Shown piece by piece: positions 1 to 12,800 of a stretch of DNA of 64,000 bases; position 1 is the first letter of the stretch, and each line of letters starts with the position of its first letter. A program made the translations under genes and the position numbers. The stretch comes from Heliocidaris erythrogramma (lineage: Eukaryota > Echinodermata > Echinoidea > Camarodonta > Echinometridae). Where the stretch lies: positions 18,515,036 to 18,579,035 of the forward strand of contig CM046853.1 of the NCBI GenBank assembly GCA_025617745.1, read 5' to 3'. The notes beneath the pieces are model-generated. The model did no database searches. It was not told the DNA's origin and saw only the letters and a program-made list of their open reading frames with translations.

Positions 1-1047
1 TTGCTCCCTTTTTCGTATAAAGCATATAAAACAATATTTTCTTTAATACTTTTTTTTAAAATTTTCTTTAATCATGTAAATAATTACTTTTTGTATAAAG
101 CACTGAAATCAAAACGCCTCCATGGGCTTCCAAAGTGCTGTGGATTATAAAAGCTTTAGCGTCGGCACCCACTATCAGCAGTTATAATTTCAAGGGAATA
201 AATCCTACCGGGTACGCGTTTTATCTCATCTTGGATACACCCTGTGGTAATATGGCTGCGATCCAAAGCAATGATGATGATGCTGATGAAGCCTTCTTGG
301 TGGCTAGGAGTCTGCTTTCCATCTACAACGTTTTCATTTCATCCCATATAGCTCTGAACAAACTTAAAGAAAACAAACATCACTACAAGACATCATGTTC
401 AAATGGGACGAGCATGACGAGTTGCAATGGGTGACAAAACTAGAAGACATCCATTTTTTTGGGGGGGTTGGGGCACCGGGGAGGGGGTGGGCACGGGAAA
501 TTAGTTCAGGGATACGTGCCTCCAGCTTCCCCATTGGGAAGACATCACTATTCTGGTTTCCAATAAGACCACTGTCAGTGAGCAAATAGCCTGCATGAGA
601 CATCCAGGCTACATGCAATTTCCTCTGTTTGTAAACATTATAGATTAATGATTTGGTTTACCTGACTGCTAAAAAGTAAGTATATATGCTCAAGCGAACT
701 ACATGCATATTTGAATAATTTCATTGTTTTTTTTTTGGTTTATATTCAGATCATAGGGGTATAGGAATAAAATAATGTTGTTAACCCAACTATAAATCTT
801 CAATTTTTGACTATGTCGAATCAAATCAGCAATTGAAAATATGACATGGAAACTTATTCGTAAGATGTTTCATATACTGTAGAAGACGGTAAACTTATCA
901 TCTCTAGAATAAAACAGGTGTAAGAACTTCAGCTCCTAAATGTTCGTAATTCGAATTCTATCATACTATCATGGTTTTGGTGCAGATTCCATACATATTT
1001 CATACAGGTGATTCCAAACAACATCTATAGTTATAAATTTATATATA
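1..1047. other. 5' flanking DNA, no gene seen
   Basis: No coding exon, RNA gene or recognisable transposon is supported here. The open frames are short, overlap one another and have no domain signature. A G-rich patch lies near 458-500. The stretch precedes the small inverted-repeat element at 1048 and the promoter region of the multidomain gene. Confidence 0.5.
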
Positions 1048-1327
1048 ACACACTAAGAAAAACACTGGCAACACCTTTTTGGGTGCAATATTGCACCCTA
1101 CATGAAAAGGGTGCAAAATACACCTTTTTGTTCTTGTTTGCACCCTTTCATGTAAAGGTGCAGACACGTTTGCATACAAAAGGGTTGAAATTTGTACCTT
1201 TTCTAAAGGGTACAACTCTGCACACTTTAAGGGTGCAAATTGTAGCTAACTGCACCCTTAAAGGTGCAAAAAGCTTCTTAGGGTGCAAAGTTGCACTCAA
1301 AAAGGTGCAACTTTTTTCTTAGTGTGT
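1048..1327. repeat. Small inverted-repeat transposon (MITE-like) built of GGTGCAA units
   Basis: The ends are inverted copies of ACACACTAAGAAAAA (left 1048-1062, right ending 1327). The 280-bp interior is made largely of short direct and inverted copies of GGGTGCAA/TTGCACCC. It lies in TA-rich DNA, so a TA target duplication is possible but cannot be called. The open frame through it is a by-product of the repeat and is not annotated as a gene. Confidence 0.7.
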
Positions 1328-1548
1328 ACATGTATATATATATATAAACTTAATCTTTGGCAATAATACCTCAAATAGGTAAAACAAGAAACACTAAAAA
1401 ACGCAGTGTAATATTTTGTAAGACCATCTTCAGACCAATCCCTTTAAATAATTTTCCATGCCACAGCATGCCAAGGTCCCAAACTTTTGGCATACCTATG
1501 TACCAGGGACGAGTTTAGATCAAATAGTTATCTCTATAGGCCGATACC

Positions 1549-1556
1549 TATATATA
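1549..1556 (+). promoter_or_regulatory. TATA-box-like element of the multidomain gene
   Basis: TATATATA lies 176 nt upstream of the first ATG (1732). A GC-rich, CpG-containing patch follows at about 1565-1615. Spacing to a start site near 1580 and a 5' UTR of about 150 nt is plausible. No cap data are available, so this is a positional inference. Confidence 0.4.
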
Positions 1557-1731
1557 CGACGGAGTTGCGATCGCCTGCGCGCGCGCACGTTGGCGCCACC
1601 AGGCAACACCGCCTCAAGCTGAGACAAGTATTTCACCTTGTTGGCCGGTGAGGCACTACTTCTCATACCCCACCATCATATTTCGTCCATCTCTCAGTTC
1701 GTGAGCTGGTGGATAGGATTGCACAAGGAAA

Positions 1732-1816
1732 ATGGGAGACGGTTTGATATTTCATCTGGTCTGCTTGGCCTGTCTCACCCTGACCATCGCTTATGATGTT
1801 CCTAATAACGATATTG
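1732..1816 (+). CDS. Exon 1: start codon and signal peptide
   Basis: The ATG has a good context (A at -3, G at +4). It encodes 28 residues with a hydrophobic core (LIFHLVCLACLTLTIA) typical of a secretory signal; cleavage is likely near residues 20-22. The donor is TTG|GTAAGT, phase 1. The next compatible exon is the Kazal exon 17.8 kb downstream: the carried G plus AT makes the Asp just before the first Kazal Cys. Confidence 0.75.
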
Positions 1817-3801
1817 GTAAGTCAATATCTCGCTTATTCATTCCATGACGAGATGAATCTCGTGTCCTTTCATCAAGCTTTTGTATAGATCATGTTAGAA
1901 AACGGGCGATATTGGTTGTATCAATGTCATCCATTCCTGTATGTTATAATTCTTTTACTTTATAATTACTTTCTAAATAAGCAATACGTACTAATGATAT
2001 TTATTTTCTTGATTATATTATGTTTGAAATATCAATATTGCCTGAAATTGTATCGTATCATGATTTAAGGAGGCGTACGAGATTGGGGCTTGGGATGTCG
2101 GCTGTAGCCTAGTCCCAACATTTCGACTCCCAATGTTCGGACATGTACATTTTATATTCTGGCAACAGGGCATTCAGGGAGTGCCGCAGTAATGAATCCC
2201 AATAAGAATATATATATAAGGAGAGAGAGAGAGAGATAGAGGGGGGGGGGGGGGGGGGTCACATGTCCTATAATTAATCTCTGTTAACCAAATAACAAAA
2301 GCAGCAAACATAATGAACAGCGATAACGACGACGACAACAACAAACCATTAATTAATAACAACGACAACGACAAAAATAATGAGTAATCAAAATTCACGT
2401 GCCATGGGGGTATAAAATGGCGGGGGGGGGGGGGGGGGGGTGATGTACTTGATATGTAGCTAAGGTATGGCACATCATTTTGCCGGAGGTGCCGATGAGT
2501 GCAAAGAAAGAGAGAAAAAAAAGAGAAGGGGAGGATATACATTATCATTTTACCCTGCCCCATGTTACGGTAGTTTGTTTCCATGAAACATGAAAAGCGT
2601 TAGCGTGTATAGAGAACTTAGCATGCTCGTCAACTCGTTAGATCGCACTACATTGCAGGAAAAATGAACGTTATATATTTAACTTGACACTATCAAAGGA
2701 AAAGGGAATATATACCTTGATGGAACAGATAATTTGTGATTTCATTCATAGTTCTGGACAATGATAATGATTTTTGCTATCACAGGATTAAGGAAAAAAG
2801 GACATTTAAAGGAGATTTTAGTTACCCAATACAGGAGTATAATCACATTTGTCTGAATTGAAATCGTAATATGATATCGATTTCATTGTTCTATTTCCCT
2901 ATAATGTCTTTTGAATTCGGATGTGGTATACACAATGTCCCTGGAAATAAAACAAATTTGGACTACTTAATGACTAACTTCGGACCACAATCTACTTCAC
3001 CCCAGGAAAGATCTTTCCGTTCACTGTTTCCGATCCTTCGACTGGATAAATAGTCGACACAATCTTACCCTAGAAGTATAAAGTTCAGGACATTCTAATA
3101 ATATCCAAAGTCCTGAGGGACGTTATATCATAATGTGATATGCGCTATACAAGAACGGCATTATTATTATTATTATTATTATTATAAACACAACAAAAAA
3201 AGTACCCCCCCCCCTTAATCAAAATAGCGTAACTTTTTAACAAAAAGGTTTTGAGCAAAATAACTTGGCAGGAGTGTTTCTACACTTATTGACTAACTTT
3301 TCTGTGAAAATGAGATTGATCCATTGAGTCATGCATGAGTGAGCAAACATTAAAGGCAAAGTTGTCACTTTTTAAAAGTCAAAAGGGTCATTTTGGGTAT
3401 TCCATGAAACGAGATTTTAGCGAATTCGGTTCCTGGTGCATATTTATGCGTTGTTGTTGTTTATTATCCATCGCTTGAACCCCTCACACCTACCCCGACA
3501 CTTTTCTCATTATTGTGGTTGGGTGAGCACAATTTAAAAAAAATCAACCCCCGAGAATTTGAGATTGCAAAATCCATTCAGCTTATTGAAAAAAAAAATA
3601 ACTCCAAATATTTTTATCAAATGTATCATCACATGTTGTGTGAACAATAAGAGATTGTCATCGTGTCATGGTTAGGACCTCAAAATGAAATGAGTTCACA
3701 TTTTCAAATCGGAAAAGGTCCCATATACTCATGATAGTCATTTCCATTTTTTTCAGAAAAGGGTTAAGCAAAATAATGATTATAGAATAGACTGAGAAGG
3801 A

Positions 3802-3839
<38 letters not shown>

Positions 3840-6800
3840 AGAGAGAGAAAGAAAAACAGAGGATAAGATAGGGGGAAAAAAAGATAGTTGATGAAAGTTG
3901 AGCAAAAGCAGATATTACGAGAAAGCGCGATGGCTCAGTGGTGGAGCAGTGGTCTCGTAACTGGGAGCACCTAGGTTCGAAATCAAGTGCCCTTTGGTAA
4001 GGCATTAATCCTCATACCAAGTCCCTCGGAGAGGATTTAAAGCCGTCGGTCCCCTGGTTGCTTGCTTACAAGCAAACATATGCTTTCTTAGCAGTCACGT
4101 AAAATTTACCATCAAACCATCAAATATTAAAAAAAAATAAGAAAGGTTTAAATTTTTGTAGTTGTAATCAATCAACCACAAATTGGCAACTCTGTCACGT
4201 ATATTGCAAGGTCCGAGCTCTCCAATTTGCCCTGTACTTAAAAAATAATAAAATAAAAAATCATAAATGCACCCTATAAAAAAAAACATTGCACATAAGT
4301 CTTTACACAAAACATGTATAAAACGAATGTATTTATTAACCAATAACTAAGAAAGTGAACATTTATGAAATATTCTGTAAAAAACAAATGGGAGAGGAAC
4401 GCTAACAAAACATGCATGGAAGAACTATGACGAATTGATGCGGTTATGAACGTCCAAAGCGATTTTCACCACAAATGCCATATATCATTGTTTGGTTCAT
4501 TTTCTGCCGAAATGCTAATAAAAAGAATAATAAAACAATGTTCAAGATTGTTGTGGTTCTCTTAAAACAAGCTCGCCTTAATTATTGTGAGTGAACATCA
4601 AAGAAGAGGGCATCGAATATCCATTTTTCCTTCAAAATTACAAAAATACAGGGAAGGATATAGAGTTAGAATGCTTTGATAGATAAAAACTATATACAAT
4701 ATGTGCTTGCCTATAGTACCTCCTTGATTGTACCTATTTGGGGGGATTTCTCTGTGCAAGAAGTTGATTTCTCAAAGTAAGATACAAAAATGTACTTTTC
4801 TTTTTCTTTTTCTTCTCTTTTTCGCCTTAATTTCTTTTTCTCCTCCTTTTATTCTTTTCTTTTTTCTTCCTTTTCCAAGTTGTTAATAGTACCAAAGTTA
4901 GCACATTTCTTTTAAGTTATGGACTGTAACTATTTTTATTTTTTAAACAGGCGTCTCTGAAATGCAAGCCATGGTTTCTTAATAGACCCCTCCTCTCATG
5001 ATTTCCCTGCAATGTTTACATTATACCAATTGTGTTATCAATGTAATCATAGCCAAGTCTATCGAATTCTGTTTTTGTTATAAAAGACGCATGCGAAAAT
5101 CCAATAAACTTTAAAACTTTAAGTTTGAATGTATAGCTCGGAATAAATCTATGAATTCTGTTTAGGTACAAATCATATTTAGTAAAGAGGGATGCATCGG
5201 TTGCATGTTAAGTATTTTTATGATAGTGATTTAACGGAAGGGGGGGGGGGGCAGGAGACAGATGGGTGCTTGGGCGCCTCTTGAAGAGAGCACAAATTTT
5301 TCCTTCCAAAATACAATCCTATAAGAATACGCATAATGGAATGAATTCAAGTTCTAAGATATCAATATTAGATTGAAATCAAGGTTCGATGACAATGTAA
5401 TTTTTAGAAAGAAAACTCCTTCTTTCACTTGACATTCTAGAAAGTTCTATGTCGGTCTATATATATGAGATGGCATGCTACGGTTATTACCCTTGATTGA
5501 GCTCTTGGAAATATTTCCTACGCATGTAGGATCAACTCGAATATGACCAGGGGGTGTTTCATAATGCTGTTCGTAAAGTTACGCGTGACTTTCCGAACGA
5601 CATGAATATGAAGCGCCAGATACGATGCCAAACAATTTTCCTGATGTTTTAACAAAGTGTGACTGTATTTCCAATAACCTCAATTAAATTATGGCAAAAA
5701 TATACGTTGCATTGAAAATGTTTGTTATAATAAGAATGTTAATCTACATCTGCACAGTTCAACTTTAGTTGATGTAGTTAAAAATGATTGAGCATCCTAT
5801 TTGGCTTGTCATATTTAAGTCATTCGTAAAAGTCATGTGTAACTTTACGAACAGCTTTATGAAACACCCCCAGGGATCATCCTTGTCTATGTCATAGGAC
5901 AGACCAGTAACGCCTTGGGAGTTTGTTCATCATTGCCAATGTCAAAGGTCGGAGAATCAACCTTTACCAGGCCAGCGCCGATCTTCCTTTCTTTTCTTTT
6001 TCTCTCTCTCTCTTTTCCTCGGAGCCATGTCTACCTTGACACCAGGGTAATATCTGCAGGTCTTTCATCGTTCTGGTGATTTCCCCATTGGGATTATTGT
6101 TATTAGGATGTTCATGTGTTATCCGAGAATCCACGATGACAGTTTGATGACTACTTTCGAGATCGTTTACACTCAATCTGGACTTTTATCAATATTCCAG
6201 CCCTCTCAATAATCTGATGACTTTTGATAAACAATTCAGAGAAAATAGATAACTTATTCATGCTGTCCAAAACTGCTTAAGTAGGTTATTGGTAAAAGTT
6301 AATGAGAGCACGGGCATATCAAGGCAGAGGTTACCGCCCCTATTCTTATAAGCTGATTCGGGCAAGAGACGACAGCTCTATCAAGCAAACGTACCCATAT
6401 ACTCCAAGGATTGAAAATAGGAAACGAAGAAAGCAAACTAGGTAGTGGTGGAGTGGTGGTGCGGTTTGAATACTTCAATAGAGATACGAAGGTATTGGGT
6501 TCTAACCCTGGTATGCCTCTGACATCACAAGGCTAGACATATTCTAGATTTGCCTCTCCACACCCTGGAAAGAACTGGTCGAAGTTCTTGGGTTCGAACT
6601 CTGACACGCCTCTGACATCATTATGGCTAGACATATTCTAGATTTGCCTCTCCTCACCCATGAGAGAACTGGTTCGAAGGTCTTGGGTTCTAACCCTGGC
6701 ACGCCTCTGACATCATTCATATAGCTAAACATATTCTAAATTTGCCATGCACACCGTGGAAAGAAATGGTATGAAGGTACTGGGTTCGAACTCTGGCACG

Positions 6801-9800
6801 CCTCTGACATCACATGGATAGACTTATTCTACATTTAAGACGATAAAAACTACTTTCGAAAAATAAAAAGCAATTTCAAAGGCCTCGTGTACTGCCCATA
6901 TATAGAAACCAGGTTCGGATTACGTAATACGCGATTGTAATGTTCGCACATTTCTAAACTTGATAGACTGGGCTATTGATATTGCCTTCAGTTGATTTTT
7001 TGTGTTATTTTCCTCCTCACCCAGGGGAGAAATGGTATGAAGGTATTGGGTTCGAACGCAGGCGCGCAACTTACATCAAGCATGTCAAGTGGCCAGATAT
7101 CTAGTGGATTAAATTGTTATGTACCGAATGCCACACATCTTAGTGATAGTTTAGAGTTGACGCACAAGGTAATCATAATATGCAAATCTATCGAAATGGA
7201 AAATTAGGAATTCCTATTTTTCAGTTCACCTGCCGTACTCATGCCTAGAAGTAGAAAGGGTTGGTGACGAATCTAAAGTCCCGAAATGACGTCATAATTA
7301 TGTTGTTATGTGTCCAATAACCATCCGGCTAATTAATTTATAGTAATGTTCACTAAATATGTAGTGAATAAGACAAAGGTCAAATTATCAGTCGATTAAA
7401 TTATCAGTCGATCGATTCATTAGGTGGCAGAAAAAAAAAGGATATTCAAACTTCAAAGGTGCACTTCAAATTTCTTATAATAATAGTATTTCACTACATT
7501 ACCTTTCAAAAATATATTTTGGTCCATAATGATATGGGGAGAGAGTTTATTTTAAAATCATTAATTTTCCAAATAGGCCAGATTAGCACAATGTAGGCAT
7601 ATTCATAGAACTCATATGGGCGCTTTATTTGTACTTAGAATATGATAGGTTCACGAGTTACTCTACAACTTGACTGTATCAATTATGACCCGGAATAAGC
7701 TTTAGTTTATAAACTACCAATTATGAGATCTTTATGAGTTCATTTTAGGTCTACCACAAATGGGTTAAATGGATCAGAAAACTATCAACTGCTATTCATA
7801 CTACATGTATAACATGAAAGAAGAAAGTAACATAGGTGCTTCCAAGAAAAACTGATGACTTTTAGTTTCGGAAATAAGTGGATTCATCTGTCACAATAAT
7901 AGGGGGTAATCAAAGAACAAAAAGCGAGGAGGCGAGTCTGCCAGCCACATGATCCATACCCAACATATCTAAGAATTGCACATGTCATCTGCCATGTTTC
8001 TTACTGAGAAAAGGTCAAGTGCGTTTCTTCTCGTCCGGAGGCAGGAGATTTTTAAGAAGCTTCTCGCAACTAGACAAAAATCAGTCTATCAGACCAGATG
8101 TGCGATGGACAATGAAAGATTGCTTTGATTTCGTTGATATTTAAGGTTCAGAATTGCTTTATATTCCTGTTTATTTAACAGGGAGGGCATCTTGTCCCAA
8201 AATATCAAGAAAGACATACAGTACAGAAATAAAGATGAAGGAAAAGCAGTTTACTTCCTTATCACCATTTAGAAACATGTATTTGACCTTGAAATCTTGA
8301 ACTGGTCTTGCTGGTGGAGGTTTCGTGGTGGAGCTTCACGCACTTGACTTTCAATCAAGAGGTTGAGGGTTCGAACTCCAACCGGACACTAACGCTCTTA
8401 GGCAAGGCATTAATTTACTTTTGCCACACTTCACCCAGGTGTATGGTCGGCTACGACCAGGGTAATAGCATTAGGAAGCCATGAGCGTCATGAAGGGACG
8501 GAAATGAGCTCTATCGTCATTATATTAGATCTACCAAAAGACAGCTTTCCGAACGGTTAAGAGCGTTAGTGAGAAATGGGCGGGGGAGGAGGGGGGGGGG
8601 GGGGGGTAATATTAACATTTAAATCGAAAGTATCGCTTATCCTGATCACCCCCCCCCCCCCTCTTCCCCAGTATCATGTCTGTGTGAATGGCCAAGCATC
8701 ATCGAATTGTGCAAAGAATCCTTCCTGTCATAGACTGAAGTGGAATAGATCATTGTTCATTTAGTCCAACCTGCACGGAACAAGCACGTAGACCATGTAG
8801 ACCTAGGGAGCGTTTCATCAAGTGTTTTGTCAGTGATTTTTACCGACAACCGTTATAAGCTACTGAAATCCTTGTATCTGATTGGCTGAGAGCAAATTTG
8901 CCGTTAAAATTCTTGATGAAACGCTCCCCTACAATGTCATTGAGCCACCTTTGACATGATCAAAATCCCACTTTACCAGCGATGCTAGCAGAGGAACTAT
9001 CCCACCTCCTACATCTTGACGGTATGTCTCAGGAGACGAACCATCCGTAATCCATGTCATAATGTCAATGTCGCAACACATGGACATACTTATCCACTAA
9101 CATTGAGGGGAGCTTGAAAATTCATCAGCGACTAACTTTTGTTTTCGATTTTCTTGTTGTTGCACTGTTTTACAGACCTCAAGCTGATTCTGAATTGCAA
9201 AAAGTGGAGGGAATCAATGACGAAGAGAAAGATATGATATAGGAAAGATTGCGAGGGAGGGTGGAGGAACGGTGATAAAAAATGAGAGAAATAAAGAAGT
9301 TGATGACACAAATTTGTTCCAAAGCCAGAGTGAGCACGTAAAGTTGAGAAATAATGGTTTCTTGTATAGCGCTCATGTCCGTCAAGCTGGGACGCTCTTG
9401 GCGCTTCTTCTTACTTTTCTCATATCAAAACCCATCCCAAAGAGATTTAAAGAGAACATTTCCGTTTTGAAATAGGATGAGCTGTTTATAGTGATTGTAT
9501 CATTTTAAACATGCTATTTATTATTTGTCTCTGTACATACCGGTAATTGGTTATGTATCCCATATATTTAGGTCAATATACACAACAACAGAGATACACT
9601 GGAGTCTATATGATTAAACAAAGGAAAATTTACTTTTTAGGGGGAATAATATTTGATTTGTGCCAATGAACTTTGTGAGCTCGTCATATATAGGCACTAA
9701 GTGGATTGCATCAGCACAAGACAAGCACCTTTGGCACCAACTTGGGGAGGCCTTCGCCCTGCGATGGGCTGATCATTGCTGATGATGATTATGATGAATA

Positions 9801-12800
9801 TTTGATTATTACACTGTAACGTAATACTGTACATGAACAAAACTTATGCCAAAACTTATGCATAATGACTTGAAATGTTCATAGCAAATAAATGCACAAC
9901 AGATTGGGATCTTCACTTAGCATATAACATATACAAATTAATAACAATACAGGAAGCTAACATGACTTTTATGACAAACAATTTAGCAACATAATAGCCT
10001 GTCAAAACAACTTAAATAATACTTTTAATTAGTAATGTGAGAAATCAATCTTCATTATAATGCATGGCCAGAATAGAGAGAATTAAAGGTAATCTTGTGC
10101 TCTGGAAATGGAACTGAATTTTGAAGAAAACTGTCTATGGTCATTCAGAATTCAAGACAAAATGTGGATGCTTACGAAAATCTGCTGAAAACATATTATG
10201 AAAATAAGTCATTTCATTTCATTTCATTTCATTTCATTTCATTTCATTTCATTTCATTTATATTCCAGTACTAGTAAAAGACATACAAAATATACAAAAT
10301 ACAAATCACAATTTACATTTGATAGAATAAAAGACGGAGAAACAAACATACAGGTGTTGATAAAAGTAATTCATAATCTAGTACATGGAGGGGGATAACA
10401 AAAGCAAATTTGCTTGTCTGGGTTATCCCTCTAATAATCATAATATCAAACTGTAAAGGGAGGGGGTGATTTAGAATATTAATGCTGGCACTAAGAAGAG
10501 AGTTGCATTTTAACAATAAATGTTTTTTTTAATTCCTTTTAAAACTTTGGAGTGATGCAGAATTTTTAATATCATTGCTTAACCCATTCCAGAGGACATG
10601 CCCTCTGTATCTTATACTTTTTTGCCCTAGGGCTGTTTTAAAATATATGCTATGAAATTTTTGTGGGTTCCTGGTATTTTAATTATGGACAAAATCATTT
10701 AACATGTACCAATCACTAACATTTTGTGGTAAGGATTTTTGAACATATTTATACATAAATTCCCCAAGTTGTAAATCACATAGCTGATAAATTGTCAAAA
10801 CATTATATCTTAGAAAAATATCTGCATGTGCTCTAAAATGTATCTTGGCTATTACTCTCAGGGCACGTTTCTGCAATAAAAAAACCCCTAACCCTAAGTC
10901 ATTACGTGCTCATTTACATTGTCACGATTGTTCAGGCTTGGCTCGGCTTGGCTCGCTTTTGTTATATTTATTCGATTGTTATTAAGCGTTATTAGGCCTG
11001 TGCATATTTTATGTCAATCTCTTCGACAAAGTCCATTTTTGTCATAGACATTTTTTTTTTAATTTTAAATTTTAGTTACACGTACATGTATATATTTACC
11101 TTCCCTCATTAATTTGTTTTATGTGTGCACCAGCCAATGTGGAGAGCCTTTCGACAGAATTTTAAAATTCTTTTAGGTGATCCCCAGCCATTGGCTGGTG
11201 TCTTTAGACTGTGATTCTGTTCTGTTATCTTTGTGATGTTCTCTATCTACATATATTTGTTATCATCTCGGATGGAATAAAATAAATTAATAAATAAATG
11301 TAATTTTGGTGGACTTTGTGAGAATTCCATGTTGTGTCATAAGCCTTGCAGAACTACGTAGACTGATGGAAGAAGGAATTGCAACGGTTAATCTTGAGCA
11401 GACAGACTGAGAAAATATCCACTCTATTTTGCTTCATCTATACCATGTACACGAATGTGCTATCCTGAGGAATAAAACACATTAGAAAAAGAATAACGTC
11501 TGATAGCTATGACAATAACGATACAATAAAACTTAAGTAAACTCTTCCTTAAAGCATCTACCGAATGTGTGTGTGTGCGTGTGTGTGTGCGTGTGTAATT
11601 GAGTTTTTGACAGACGTGTATCAATCAAATGTTATTATGTACGTCTGGGACCGACCTTTAACGTCACCATCCGAAGGACGTGACTGAGATTCGAACTTAG
11701 GTCCGATCATAGTTAGTTTGTAGGTGAATACACAGAGCTGCCCGTAGACGTTACCGCTATAGCTCCTGATCCCTAAGAATTGGATTAAAAAGATAAATAG
11801 TCGGGTTTTTTTCAGTAGTGGGGATTCAAGCATATCCCTCTTATATGTGACTATTAAAACAGAACAAGACTAAAAAGAGACCCCTAAAATTAAATTGGAA
11901 GCAAATTGGTACAACTAAACATACGTCGAACAACTGAACAACATGGCCGATCTGTGTAATGTGATTTACATACTCCTATCGTCGTGCGGTGTTTCTCTGG
12001 CTACCAATGCAGCACACCCATGCAATTTTGAGCGCTCCTCTACTCGGCATCCATTCTTAGAATGCCTCTACAATTACTGCATTAAGACCCGGAGGATAAA
12101 AATAATACCAAGATGATCATAAGGATAGACAGATAAAGAGGGAGATGAGGAAAGAGTTGATGTAAAGGGACGGAGAGGAATAAGACCTAAACAGTAAAAT
12201 GGACAGGAAAGATGAAAGGAGAAAATGAAAGAGAGAGGGTAGGAATGGAGCAGACAGAGTGAGGATAGAGCGAGGGAGATGGAGAGTTAACACTGGGTCA
12301 GGAGAGGAAGAGGGTAATAATAAAAAATGTTATTACGCGGGTATCATGTTCTCTTATTAAATTAAGAGTGGTTTCCAATAGTGGAAACATGGTCTGAGAA
12401 AGGAATGACATATTTTGCTTTGCCATACCGTAGACACGGTGACGTTTATTGGACTTCTATGAAATATGGGATTTGAATGTAATTACAGTAATTTTTTTTC
12501 ACTCCAATTCTTCTGTATTTATTATTAAGCTATTTTTGATATATTTTTGTTGCTGTACCGATTTTCTTCCTTAGTAATCGCAATTATACATATAAAGTAA
12601 ATAATTTGCAGAACATTCGCAGAACACGCTTTTTAAAATAAACCAAAGAATGAGGAGCGCTAAATACGATGCCGACGCTGATTTGATATACATTTGACAT
12701 TTAAGCTCTTTAAATGTATATTTAGATGTGAGCTGTGTATTAAATAATCCTCCATCCTCCTTTGACTTCTAGACAGTTCTAATGACGCAATTACGATCCA

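Noticed and set aside
2174-2584. A 136-codon minus-strand Pro/Ser/Leu frame
   Set aside because: Spans two poly-G tracts and GA repeats; no domain, and it lies in intron 1 of the opposite-strand gene.
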